From a cyanobacterium PCC 7702 (lineage in GTDB: Bacteria; Cyanobacteriota; Cyanobacteriia; Cyanobacteriales; Nostocaceae): DNA of 38,177 bases. Below the pieces are notes generated by a model. That model was not told the DNA's origin. It ran no database searches and was given only the letters and a program-made list of their open reading frames with translations. Position 1 is the stretch's first letter. The number at the start of each line of letters is the position of its first letter. The stretch lies in the NCBI GenBank assembly GCA_000332255.1, contig KB235926.1, positions 3,517,832-3,556,008 of the forward strand, given 5' to 3'. The position numbers and the translations under genes were made by a program. Below are positions 15,770-26,435 of the stretch, one piece after another.

Positions 15770-18700
15770 TTAATTTCCTTTTTTGAGCAATTCGCGAATT
15801 TTTTTAACTTGAAATTGTTTGGCTAATTGATGTAATTCTCTAGCAAAGGGAACGTATTTCACATCTAATTTTTCTAAACGAGCTGCCTGTTCTACTATTT
15901 CTGTCAAGTCACCTTTCATGGCTAAATTCATTAAGAGGGTCATTTCTGCAGGAGGCGGAAAGACGAAATCCTCTGGCGCTGGGGAAGAAGACGTCGCTTT
16001 TTCTGGATTTTCGTAAATCCACTCTAATTGTAAATGTGTTTGTAATTTAGCTAACAATTCTGAGATTTTAATAGGTTTAGGAAGAAAATCATTGCACCCA
16101 GCTTCTTTGCTTTTTTGTTGATCGAAATCAAAAACGCTAGCAGAAGTTCCCAGAACAACGATGTTTTGGAGTGCTGGCGATCGCCTAATTCTTCGTGTTG
16201 CTTCCCAACCACTAATTTTTGGCATCATCAGGTCCATTAATATACAGTCTGGTTGGAATTGTGCTGCTTTATCCAAACAATCTTGGCCATCGACTGCTTC
16301 TATTATTTCAAATCCTAAAGGAGCAAGCATTTTCACTAAAATTGAGCGATTTTCACAGCGATCGTCAGCAACAATAATCGTACGTTTCTGACCTTGATAA
16401 CCAATGATATTTTGTGCTGCTACTTTCGTCGAGTCGTCAAATTCTTTAACTTCGGGTAAATCTAAATCAAAAAAGAAAATGCTTCCCTGTCCGAAAGTAC
16501 TGGTGACTTCAATTTCGCCCCCCATCATCTGTACCAACTTTTGACTAATAGATAGTCCCAATCCGGTTCCTTCAATTTTGCGTTTATTTTCACCTACTTG
16601 CTGGAAGGGTAAAAATATTTCTTTTAATTGTTCTGGAGTCATACCCACTCCCGTATCTTCTACTTGAAAGCGAATTTTGTTGTGATAATAACCAACTTTA
16701 AAAGTAACTCCACCCACTTCAGTGAATTTGACAGCATTTCCCAATAAATTAATTAACACTTGTCGCAATCGCTTCTCATCAGCATGCACTGCTTTTGGTA
16801 ATTTATCTGCTGGTTTATAAACTAAATAAATGCCTTTTTGTTGGGCGCGGATCCGACACATTTCCACAATTCCTTCTAGAAATTCTGAGAATTTAAACGT
16901 TGTCGGATACAATTCCATTTTTCTAGCTTCGATCTTGGAAAGGTCTAAAACTTCATTAATTAAATTTAAAAGATGTTCGCCGCACTGATAAATAATATTT
17001 AAGCCTTCTTTTTGCAAATCAGTTATATTCTTATCTCGTTTTAAGATTTGAGCGTAACCTAAGATTCCATTTAGTGGTGTCCGCAGTTCGTGGCTCATAT
17101 TTGCAAGAAATTCGCTTTTAGCGCGATTAGCAGATTGAGCTGCTGCTTCCGCTTTTTGTAAATGTATATTTTTTTCTTCTAATTCTTGGGTTCTCTGCTG
17201 GACTTTTGCTTCTAAACTGGCATTGATTGCTGCTAAATCGCTGTACAAACGAGCATTATCAATAGAAATAGCTGCTTGAGAAGATAAAAGTGTTAAAACT
17301 TCTAGGCGGTCTGGCGTAAATGCTTCAGTTGTGAGATTATTTTCTAGGTAAAGAATGCCGGTGAGTTTTCCTTGATGGATAAGTGGCATGCATAATATTG
17401 ATTTAGGTTTGTAAGTAACAATATAAGGATCTGTAGCAAAAATACCTTCGCAGGTTTTTTGATTGCAACTGCAAAGAAAACTTTCTTGAGTTCTAGCTAC
17501 ATAATTAATCACGAATACAGGTAGTTCCTGACTAGTTGCTACGGGAGTAGATTGCAGAACTATTACCTCTTGTTGCTCTGCTGTAGCTTGTGCTTCTATC
17601 AACAATTTGCCATCTTTTTCTAGAATTAAAAAACCCTTTTGAGCACCTGCATTCTCAAGCATTATTTTCATTAACTTTGTCAGCAGTTGCGAAATAACAA
17701 TTTCACCAGAAAGAGCTTGAGATGCTTTGATAACTGTAGCTAAATCTAAAGCTTTAGAACTTTCTCTGGTTGTAGTTTGTGTTAGGGTGATTTCTGTGTT
17801 ACGAATAGGGGATTTTTGCATCCGAGATAAAATTTGCGGATACCTTATTTCTAAATCTTTTACCTTTGTTGTTGCTCCCCAGCGGATGTATCCATAATAG
17901 GCATCAATTAAGTAGATTTTAGCGATTTTTTCTTTACCAAAACAGAAATAAAATTTAGCTGCTAGTTCATTAGCTAGAGCTTCTTCTTGAATGTATTCTT
18001 GTGCTTTGGAGTTAGCGATCGCTTGTTCGTAAAATTCTATGGCGTCTATTATATTTCCTAATACTCGTGCTTTTTCTGCTTCTACAAGTTGGTATTTATG
18101 TTGATAATTCATTCCAGCATTTTCGAGAAATTTTTGCAAACTTTTCTGATTGTTTGTTACTCTGATTAATACCTGTTCTTGCTGGAAATTTGTTAGGGAT
18201 GGATATATTGCTAGGTGGGCTAAAGAATCATAAAAATAAAAAATAGGTACACCAAATAATCCTTGGATACCATCTAAATATTGTTCTGCTCTGACTGCAT
18301 TTTCTACTGCTAAGGCAAACTCACCAAATAAGTAGCACAAAATTAATTTATTGAGAAATACATAGCAAGCAGCTGGTCGCTCGTTTGCTTGCAGGTGAAT
18401 TGGTAAGAATTGCTCTTCGTTATAAGCTTCACCAACTAAAAGACAGGGATTTTTGACTGGTCTTGTTAAGTGCAAAACTGCCTGATGAAAAATTTGATGT
18501 AATTTTAAAGCAGTTTCCTGATTAATTTGAGCGATCGCCTTACTGTAAGCGGCCATTTCTTCCTCAAGACTTTTCAGCTCCAAACCGCTCCAATAAGCAT
18601 ATTGACATTTGTGACTTGCTGCATAACCAGCATGTGGTAAATCTCCATTTTCTAATCCGCTGTGGTACGCTTGCTGTAGAAGTGCTAAACTTTCTCGCAC

Positions 18701-21676
18701 ATGATGTTTCCAATGAATGGTAAATGCTGAAACTTTAAATAGCGTCTGACTTTTCACTTCTCGAGCATCTAACTGCGTTAATAAATTTAAAGCTAGTTGT
18801 CCAAATTTGTAACTAGCTTCAATATCCTGTAATAACGCATTTAAAACTATCGCATAATCCGCTAGAGCACTAGCTAAAAATTTTCCGTTACCACATTGAA
18901 CAGACAAATTTACTTGCTCGCAAACCATTAAAGGAAATAAAGTAGGTGCTGATTGAAAAGTGGCGGGAACTAAACAAACTATCAGTCTTAAAGCTGCTAG
19001 TTTGTTTGCATCTATTGTCAGGGATAAATTTTGTAAATCTTCTATTGTTTTTGTTGCTAAATAAGATTTTGTTTTTGCCAGTGCTTGTTGAATATCTGCG
19101 AGAGTAGGAAACTCAGAAAGTTTTACTCCTAGCATGTCTAATATTTGCAAACCAAGTTTAACAGCTTCGAGTAATTTTCTCTGCACTTCACAAGTTTTAA
19201 TTTTCAATTCATAAACTTTCACTTTATCTAATTGAGTTCTGGCGTGTTGCAACACCAGTTCAATGTATTTCTCCATTTGCTGGAAATCGCCGCCAAGAAA
19301 TGCGACTTCTGCTGCTTCTTGATGTAAAGCTAATGTTAGTTCGTATTCTTGACCCCAGCTAGTATCTGTCAATAACTGCAAACCTATTTGCAAATAACGA
19401 ATAGCTGATTGATAAGCTGTTGCTGCTTTTGCTTTTTGACCTGCTAGCAAATTAAGTTCAGATAACTGATGTTTTTCTGTTTCTAAAGTGAGCAAATCAA
19501 TTCCGTAATTCAGCTGGTCAACTAAAGTAAAAATTTTTTCCTTTCGTTCTTCCGCCGTAGTATTTTGCAACAATAATTGACCAATTTGAAAATGAATTTG
19601 CTTTTTCTGGGAATCGGGAATTAAAGAATAGGAAGCTTGCTGAACTCAATCATGCAAAAACCTATAGGTAGTTGCCAAATCCTTGGAATTCGAATCTAGA
19701 GGTAATACTAAACCTGCTTCTAAAGCTTCCTCTAAATCTTTAGCAGTTTCTAAGGGAGATTTTTTATTAACAGTTGCTAAAATCGCTAAAGTAAATTTAT
19801 TTCCTATACAGGCTGCTAATTTGAGAACATTTATTGTTTGTTGTGATAGTCTTTTTATTTTAGCAACCATCAATTCCACAACATTGTCAGCAATGTTAAT
19901 ATCTTCTAACCCTGCAATGTTCCATTGCCAAGTACCGGTGGAGAAATTAAATACTAATATTTTTTCTTCATAGAGAAATTTCAGCAACTGAGTTAAGAAA
20001 AAGGGATTGCCTTGAGTTTTATGAAATATTAAGTCAGCCAGAGGCTTAATTTGTGATATACTACTATGTAAAGTATCGGCAATCAATTGATAAACAGAAT
20101 CAATATTTAAAGTTCGCAGAGTAATCTTATTTATACTAATTCTTGCTTGCTGAATTTTATCTAAGGTACTAATTAAAGGATGGGTTGCATCAACTTCATT
20201 ATCTCGATAAGCTCCAATTAAAAGCAAATATTTGCTATCAATGTTGGTGACAATTAACTCAATTAAATTTAAAGAAGCTGAGTCCGCCCACTGCAGGTCA
20301 TCTAGAAATAAAACTAAGGGATGTTCTGGTTTGGTAAATACGTCTAGAAACTGTTGGAAGACGCGATTAAAGCGGTTTTGAGAAGCCCATACACCTAATT
20401 CGGGAACTGCAGGTTGAGAACCGATAATTCGTTCAACTTCAGGAATTACATCTATAATAACTTGACCGTTATAACCAAGAGCCGCTAAGAGTTGGGATTT
20501 CCATTTTTTTAATGATTCTGCATCTTCTGTTAACAGTTGTCGTATTAATTCTTGAAAAGCTTGAATTAATGAAGCATAGGGAATATTGCGTTTTAACTGG
20601 TCAAACTTTCCGTAAATAAAATATCCTCCTCGTTGTCTAATTGATTTGGAAAATTCGTGTACTAAGGTAGATTTACCAATACCTGAATAACCAGCAACCA
20701 GTATTATTTCTGTTTTACCGCTGCTGACGCGTTGAAAGGTATTTAGTAAAGTATTGACTTCTTTATCTCGACCGTAGAGTTTTGGATTAATAATCAGTTG
20801 GCTATATAAATCAAGCTGTCCAATAGTAAAATTCTCAATTTTGCCGTTGCTTTCTAGTTGTTTGAGACATATATCTAAATCTGCTTTGAGACCAAGAGCA
20901 TTTTGATACCTATCTTCAGCATTTTTTGCCAATAGCTTCATAATAATGTCAGAAACTACAGGTGGAATATCGGGCTGAATTTCATGAGGCGCAGGTGGAA
21001 TTTTAGCAATATGAGCGTGAATCAATTCTAGAGAATCATTGCAATTAAAAGGAAGCAAACCAGTTAACATTTGATAAAAAGTAACACCCAAGGAATAAAA
21101 GTCAGTGCGGTGGTCAACTGAGCGATTAATTCTTCTAGTTTGCTCTGGAGACATATAGGCAAGGCTGCCTTCTAGTACGTCTGACTTACTAGCAGCCTGG
21201 CTTTCTTTAACTAGATAGGATGCGATGCTAAAATCAATTAATTTAATTTTTAATGTCTTGGTGTTAATAATAATGTTATGTGGCTTGATGTCTTTGTGGA
21301 TAATTTGCTTATCGTGAATATTGGCTAAAACTGATGCTAATTGAATAGCAATGAACAGGAAATTTTTTAATGATAACTGCTGCTCATTAATAAATCTTTG
21401 GAGGGAGATACCGCTAAAGTCTTCTAAAACTAGAGCTAACCTGTTTTGATAATTTTCTAACCCTAAGGGTCTGATGACTCCTTCGACATCTATTAATTCT
21501 TGCAAGACTTGGTATTCGTGTCTCAGTCTTGATAATTCTTCTAAAGTAGGATATTCTGCTTTAAGGATTTTAATGATAACTGATGTTTCGTCTACCCGTT
21601 GGATAGCACGATAAATAAGATTTTCATCTCCCTCATCTAAAGTTTCTGTCAAAATATAGCCAGGAAGTGCGAGCAT
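15770..21676 (-). pseudogene. Giant Ser/Thr kinase-ATPase-GAF-histidine kinase-receiver gene split by an in-frame TGA
   Basis: One 1968-codon frame encodes the cyanobacterial trifunctional sensor. Residue numbers are from ATG 21674-21676; about 47 further in-frame codons upstream are unlike the family. Order: Hanks-type kinase (Lys36, HKDIKPHN 127-134, DFS 148-150 in place of DFG), AAA-type ATPase (GYSGIGKST 329-337, LVLFLDD 454-460), long TPR-like helical region, GAF (about 1310-1475), HisKA (H1529 in [13 protein letters not shown]), ATP-binding domain (GTGLGLSIS near 1703-1711) and receiver (D1815 in ILMDLMMPK). Codon 677 is TGA (19646-19648) where the family reads FLHDRVQQA, so CGA (Arg) to TGA explains it. 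No frameshift is present. All catalytic motifs survive on both sides. The break falls between the ATPase and the helical region, so two separate proteins are conceivable, but the first start after the stop (TTG 19571-19573) has no ribosome site. The hybrid kinase follows 2 nt later. Confidence 0.88.
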
Positions 21677-22403
21677 AGTTTTATCTATAGCAATTAGGTG
21701 GGAAACGATTTTGCGTCTGCGGTTGCAACTTATAGCCGTTTGATGCAAAAAAATAGCAATGATGGAACTTCTAAAGTTGCAAATCTTGTAATTCACCCAC
21801 TCATGGTTCCCAAGCAAGTAGATAAACTTCTAAAAGCTCAATAAAATTAAATATTTAGGAACGCGGCTAAATTACTTTTGAGACAAACTAGCTGCTGCGC
21901 AGGTTTGACAATTACCTGGAAACTTCCCAATCTACTACGAACCATAAATAAGAACGCACCAGATCAAAAGTTTGGCGCGTTCTCTAACGATATTGGTTTA
22001 CAGTTGATGTGTGGTGATAACTTTGTAGCTTTGCTAATTCAGCATTATCTGCCTTTGAATACACTAACAATTTTTTGCCTGTATTCTCTCAAAAATTTGA
22101 GACACCTTTGCTAGCAATGGTATCAGGCTGGAGGCGAAAATAAGTATTATTTTTTCCTAGCCACAGCTGTTGTAGCTCGAAGAATACACATTAGCGAAAA
22201 CTGTGGCTTAGGTTTGGGGTGATGGGAGTATATGATGTAAAATTGCAAATTTTTTGCAAATTTTTCGTGACGGAATCAACAATTCAATCTGTATTGCTGC
22301 AGGGATTTAGATGCGAGAAATTTCTTTGGAAATAGTGATGGTACAAACTCATATTTTGGGGAAGAGCTACAGTCAGCTGGAAATAGCTCTTGCTAGCTGA
22401 CTG
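21677..22403. other. Gene-poor stretch upstream of the giant kinase
   Basis: No recognisable protein or RNA gene is present in these 0.7 kb. It should contain the kinase promoter near the left end. A bulged inverted repeat pairs about 22157-22166 (CCTAGCCACAG) with 22201-22212 (CTGTGGCTTAGG). A perfect 9-bp inverted repeat (22370-22378 with 22395-22403) abuts the stop codon of the next gene. Neither has the T-run of an intrinsic terminator. The last could still end or stabilise the minus-strand mRNA of the Mo-nitro_C gene. Confidence 0.4.
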
Positions 22404-22691
22404 TTAACAATAAATTGTGACATCTTCTCCACATTTATCTGCGAGATAGCAAAGAGCTTTGAAGCGCAAAGCAACTACTTCTTCGTAGAGGGGATTAAGC
22501 TTACACATTGGTGGAATGTGAAATAGCTTGCGACCAAAGAGTACGATATCTCGTTCAAACGGACATTGAGCTGGAATGAGTTTGCACAAGAAACGAGCAA
22601 GTTTAGCGTTATTAATTTCTATGGATTCTAACCATTGACGAATGGGATGCAAGAGGTCTTGTTGTTGTCTAGTGAGAGTAATGCTAGTCAT
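22404..22691 (-). CDS. Mo-dependent nitrogenase C-terminal domain (Mo-nitro_C) protein
   Basis: This 95-residue protein is the small cyanobacterial Mo-nitro_C family (PF06967). It has the characteristic run IRQWLESIEINNAKLARFL, then CKLIPAQCPFERDI, LFGRKLFHIPPMCKLNPLYE and a final CYLADKCGEDVTIYC. Despite its name it is not a nitrogenase subunit. It is a stand-alone small Cys-containing protein found in many cyanobacteria, and its role is unknown. Five or more cysteines could suggest metal or redox binding, which is an inference. ATG 22689-22691 has AGGA 9-10 nt upstream. Length is normal for the family. No nif genes are near it. Confidence 0.85.
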   Translation of the reverse strand: MTSITLTRQQQDLLHPIRQWLESIEINNAKLARFLCKLIPAQCPFERDIVLFGRKLFHIPPMCKLNPLYEEVVALRFKALCYLADKCGEDVTIYC

Positions 22692-23422
22692 AAATTTATC
22701 CTGTTGGTTACTTTTGGAATTTCAACCTTTTCCTATTTATAACTACACTTTGACTTCACGGTTTTATGCAAAAATTTGGTAATTTTCTTTGGATAGTGGC
22801 AACAGAGAACGGTGGGGATAGTTCTCTTGTTTGCCGGTATACTTGTAACTACAAATTCTGCGTGTAGGATTCCAGATGTACCGACCTGATAAGTGAAATT
22901 TTTGTACCACTTTAGTGAGACAAGTTTACTTAATTATTGTCTGAATTTTGCTTGCGATCGCCTTCATGCCATAGATTCACCCAATCGGGTGATTTCAACG
23001 CGAGCATTTTTAATGCTAACTTTTGTGCTTGCGAGTCAGGATGCCGGTTTCCGACAGCAGATATTTCCGCAACTACTGGCACGAATGTCCCTACTCATGC
23101 TTTATTTGTTTGCAAAATTTCTGCTAGTATCTGGCAGGATAGCAAGTGAGTAGTGAAAGTGGAGATCGAAGGTTACTCAAACAGCTTCAAAATCTTGCTT
23201 GACACTGGTAGTTAAAAATATTTTCCTCTTCAGGAAGTCGAATGCATGAGTGCTTGCAATCATTCTTGTGTTGTTGCTTTTACTGGTTGTGGGAGATTGA
23301 CCTATGTATTTGGAGATTTACCGCTAGATAACAGCGCATCCGCATTCTAGATGCACTAATCCTGATTATATCAAACCTGATGGATTCCTGCCTTGGTCAG
23401 TAGAATTTTGCCTTTGCTCAAA
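22692..23422. other. Gene-poor stretch with no recognised gene
   Basis: Short overlapping plus-strand frames at 22893-23153 have no ribosome site and no resemblance to any family I know. A short frame ending near 23450 reads NPDYIKPDGFLPWSVEFCL, which looks protein-like but has a stop just upstream, and it may be a decayed fragment. The region is otherwise featureless and could be remains of one or more lost genes. Confidence 0.35.
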
Positions 23423-24085
23423 TCAGGACTGCATTTGGCAATTCTTATAGGCGAGTTGTCCTTCCTTGTAAGCCAGTCGCAAAGCTATAGCTTCCGCAAC
23501 AATTTTTTGAGCGGTAAGTCCTTCTTCGTCCATCATTTTTTGCAAGGCGATACCAGTTCGTTCATCTTCTTCATGAATGGGTGGAATTTGACAATATCTT
23601 TTTCCATTTTTTGTCCGCCTCCAAATGCTGGGTTTTTCAGATTTTTGTTTCCTGGGTTGGCGTTGCTTTTTGACTAGTTGTCGTACTGTTTTTTGAGAAA
23701 CTTCTGCTAAATCCCACAATTGGTCGATAATTGGTTGGTACTTCTTGCTGTTTTCTGCTAACTGGTATATTGTTCTTGGCTCAATTTGTGCCAAATCTTG
23801 AGGCGAAAACTTTTGGAATGCTGCTGCAAGCTTGAGATATTTTTTTTGTTCGTCCCAAAACCCGTATTCGCAAAGCAGCTTTTTGTACTCTTTTTTTGAG
23901 TGTGTTTTTTTTAATTCTTCTAAAAAGAAGGCATGTTTGAGAATAATTGCAGTAGCTTGAAATAAAGCTGTAAACGAGGAATTCAGTTCGCCTGCAACTG
24001 CTGCTGAGTGAGTTTGCTCTCTTGGGAAAGAGGATTTTGGAGTTGTTGGAGAATCAACTTTTTGGGTTGCAATTACGCTGTGCAT
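23423..24085 (-). CDS. Hypothetical cyanobacterial protein with basic tail region
   Basis: This 220-residue soluble protein has no domain I can name with confidence. The N-terminal 35 residues are Ser/Thr/Pro-rich and probably disordered. Residues 40-130 are helical, with a segment (AAAFQKFSPQDLAQIEPRTI, then LAENSKKYQPIIDQLWDLAE) resembling small helical DNA-binding or partition-like proteins. A very basic stretch (VKKQRQPRKQKSEKPSIWRR, 138-157) leads to NGKRYCQIPPIHEEDE and a C-terminal helix. The composition suggests nucleic-acid binding, which is an inference. ATG 24083-24085 has a good ribosome site (GAGGAAG, about 6 nt away). Upstream DNA is shared with the divergent APC permease leader. 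Confidence 0.7.
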   Translation of the reverse strand: MHSVIATQKVDSPTTPKSSFPREQTHSAAVAGELNSSFTALFQATAIILKHAFFLEELKKTHSKKEYKKLLCEYGFWDEQKKYLKLAAAFQKFSPQDLAQIEPRTIYQLAENSKKYQPIIDQLWDLAEVSQKTVRQLVKKQRQPRKQKSEKPSIWRRTKNGKRYCQIPPIHEEDERTGIALQKMMDEEGLTAQKIVAEAIALRLAYKEGQLAYKNCQMQS

Positions 24086-24270
24086 TTGTGTCTTCCTCAG
24101 CGCGATCGCGCTTGTCAGGTCATGCTAGTCTACCTTTAATAGAACAATTGTACTACTAAAATGGTCTGAAAAATCCCCGAAGATACTAAATTTTTTCCAA
24201 AAATTAATGAAAGATTTATACACTGAGGGCAAAAAAGCAAGCACTTATCTAAAAATCGTTTTGTAAAAAG

Positions 24271-24350
24271 GTGTACCTCCTCTAGGCAGAGGTTGGAAAA
24301 AGCGAAGTATTGCGCCACGAAATGGCGTATAAAAGCAATAGAGAAGGAGT
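24271..24350 (+). promoter_or_regulatory. Structured 5' leader of the APC permease with anti-Shine-Dalgarno segment
   Basis: Two hairpins lie directly ahead of the ribosome site. The first has arms CCTCT (24279-24283) and AGAGG (24288-24292). The second is compound: TATTGC-GCCA (24308-24317) pairs with TGGC (24323-24326) and GCAATA (24335-24340), with an 8-nt bulge. The Shine-Dalgarno AAGGAG is at 24344-24349, 9 nt before ATG 24359. The segment ACCTCCT (24275-24281) includes CTCCT, which can pair with AGGAG, so alternative folding could hide or expose the ribosome site. It matches no riboswitch class that I recognise. Confidence 0.45.
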
Positions 24351-24358
24351 AGCATTTG

Positions 24359-26305
24359 ATGGCTAAATCTATTATTTCCACAAAACGTCTCCGCAGAAAG
24401 TTCCTACGCTGGTTGCTGGAAAAAGAACGACAAGATAAGGAAGGAGCATATTCTAAGGAAGGACATCACCGTCAACATCCCTGGTGACAGGTTATGTGCT
24501 TGACTGGTGTAGATTATTTTTCTACCCTTGGTTATCAACCGGGGATCGCAGCGTTAGCAGCAGGCGAACTTTCTCCTTTGGCTACTCTCATCTTGGTTCT
24601 GCTAACTTTGTTTGGTGCATTACCCATCTATAGGCGGGTTGCCAGCAAAAGTCCCCATGGTGAAGGTTCCATTGCCATGCTAGAGCATTTGCTTCCCTGG
24701 TGGCAAGGCAAATTATTTGTGCTGTGCTTGCTCGGTTTTGTTGCCACCGACTTTATTATCACTATTACTCTTTCAGCTGCCGATGCTACAGCCCATATTA
24801 TTGAAAATCCCCTCACCCCACAAGTATTTCACAATCAGGCGGTCGGCATTACTCTTGCATTGGTGGCATTATTAGGTATAGTTTTCCTCAAAGGTTTCCG
24901 AGAGGCGATCGGTATAGCAGTATTTTTGGTTGGAGTTTATCTGCTACTGAACTTCATTGTTATTTTTGCTAGTTTTGCTCAGATTTTAAAGAATCCATCT
25001 GTAATCGCCACTTGGCAGACACAACTTTTTGCTCACCATTCCAATCCTCTATTAATGCTAGGCGTAGCTATATTGTTGTTTCCGAAGCTGGCGCTGGGAT
25101 TATCAGGTTTTGAGACTGGCGTTGCGGTTATGCCTCTTGTCAAAGGAGACAGCACCGATACTGAAGAGCAACCCCGAGGGCGCATACGCAACACGCGCAA
25201 ACTGCTGACTGCTGCAGCGGCGATCATGAGCTTCTTTTTAATTACTAGCAGTTTGGTCACGACTTTGCTCATTCCAGCACAGGAGTTTCAAGTTGGGGGC
25301 AAAGCAAACGGACGCGCCCTTGCTTACATGGCACATCAGTATCTGGGTAATGGTTTTGGTACAATTTACGATCTCAGCACCATTGCCATTCTCTGGTTTG
25401 CCGGTGCATCTGCTATGGCAGGGCTGCTTAATATCGTACCTCGTTATTTGCCACGTTACGGCATGGCTCCGGATTGGGCCCTTGCTACCCGACCTTTGGT
25501 CCTAGTCTATACAGCGATCGCTTTTGCTGTCACAATTATCTTCCGAGCCAATGTAGATGCTCAGGGTGGAGCTTACGCCACTGGTGTGCTTGTATTGATG
25601 AGTTCAGCAGCTTTGGCGGTGACTTTATCAGTTCATCACCACAGAGCAAAGCGAGCAACCCTCGTTTTTGGAACGATCGCAGCAGTATTTTTGTATACTA
25701 CAATTGTCAACATTATTGAAAGACCTGAGGGTATTAGAATCGCGACATTTTTCATAGTCGCTATTATCCTTACTTCCCTCATTTCACGCGTTTGGCGTTC
25801 GACCGAACTGCGAGTCGACCGTATAGAACTGGATGAAACCGCTCGTCGCTTTATTGCAGAAGCAAGTCAAGGTGCCATCCGCATTATTGCCAATCGATTG
25901 AACGAAGGTGACGTCCGGGAATACTTTTTGAAGGAAAAAGAGGTACGCGAAGACAACCACATTCCAGCTAGCGATCCGATTCTTTTTTTGGAGGTTTTGG
26001 TATCCGATGCTTCCGAGTTTACGGAGGTAATTAGGGTAAAAGGAATACAAGTTGGCCAGTACCGCATTTTACGCGCCCGAGGTGCAGCAGTACCTAACAC
26101 CATTGCAGCTTTGCTTCTTTATATTCGCGATCAGACGGGTAAAATTCCCCATGCTTGTTTTGGTTGGGCAGAGGGAAATCCAATACAATACCTACTGCGT
26201 TTTATTTTGTTTGGTGAGGGCGATATTGCTGTAGTGACTCGGGAAGTGTTGCGTCGCGCTGAAAAGAATCCCGAACGACGTCCTGCTATTCATGTTGGTG
26301 GTTGA
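24359..26305 (+). pseudogene. APC-superfamily permease with an early in-frame TGA (codon 43)
   Basis: The 648-codon frame encodes an APC-type amino-acid/cation permease with about 12 membrane helices ([18 protein letters not shown] opening helix 1, [14 protein letters not shown]-like loop, many further hydrophobic segments to about residue 430). A soluble C-terminal domain of about 200 residues follows (from [17 protein letters not shown]). The start is ATG 24359-24361, with AAGGAG 9 nt upstream. The first 42 codons form a basic cytoplasmic segment (MAKSIISTKRLRRKFLRWLL), then TGA 24485-24487 replaces the second Trp of HPWWQVM (TGG to TGA). In-frame ATG 24494-24496 lies 6 nt after the stop, so reinitiation could make a 603-residue protein that lacks only the N-terminal tail. 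Substrate is unknown. The structured leader at 24271-24350 may regulate it. Confidence 0.82.
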
Positions 26306-26389
26306 AGTTGCCCTTTTGAGAATCACGAGGTTCTACATTTAATTTGGCTGTCGCAACGTCTCTCCTCTTTACAAAAGTTAATATTTCCA

Positions 26390-26407
26390 GTTACAATTAT
26401 TTACACA
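26390..26407 (+). promoter_or_regulatory. HLR1 element (RpaB-type site) upstream of the hli gene
   Basis: GTTACAAT-TA-TTTACACA fits the cyanobacterial HLR1 consensus, two (G/T)TTACA(T/A)(T/A) repeats separated by 2 nt: the first copy matches fully and the second at 7 of 8 positions. A further half-site TTTACAAA lies at 26368-26375. The response regulator RpaB binds such sites in hli and other high-light gene promoters. The element is 28 nt before the start codon, so it may overlap the core promoter and act as a low-light repressor site. Confidence 0.65.
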
Positions 26408-26435
26408 AATATCACGATCTAATTGGGAAATATCA

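Noticed and set aside
22893-23153. Overlapping plus-strand frames after the Mo-nitro_C gene
   Set aside because: Two frames over the same DNA with neither a ribosome site nor any recognisable family.
24136-24381. Minus-strand frame of 81 codons opposite the APC leader
   Set aside because: No ribosome site and hydrophobic, Phe-rich chance composition; the plus-strand leader explains the region.
7293-24487. Stop-codon reassignment as an explanation for the three in-frame stops
   Set aside because: TAG replaces a probable Gln and TGA replaces both Arg and Trp, while normal genes here end in TAA, TAG and TGA, so no single recoding fits.
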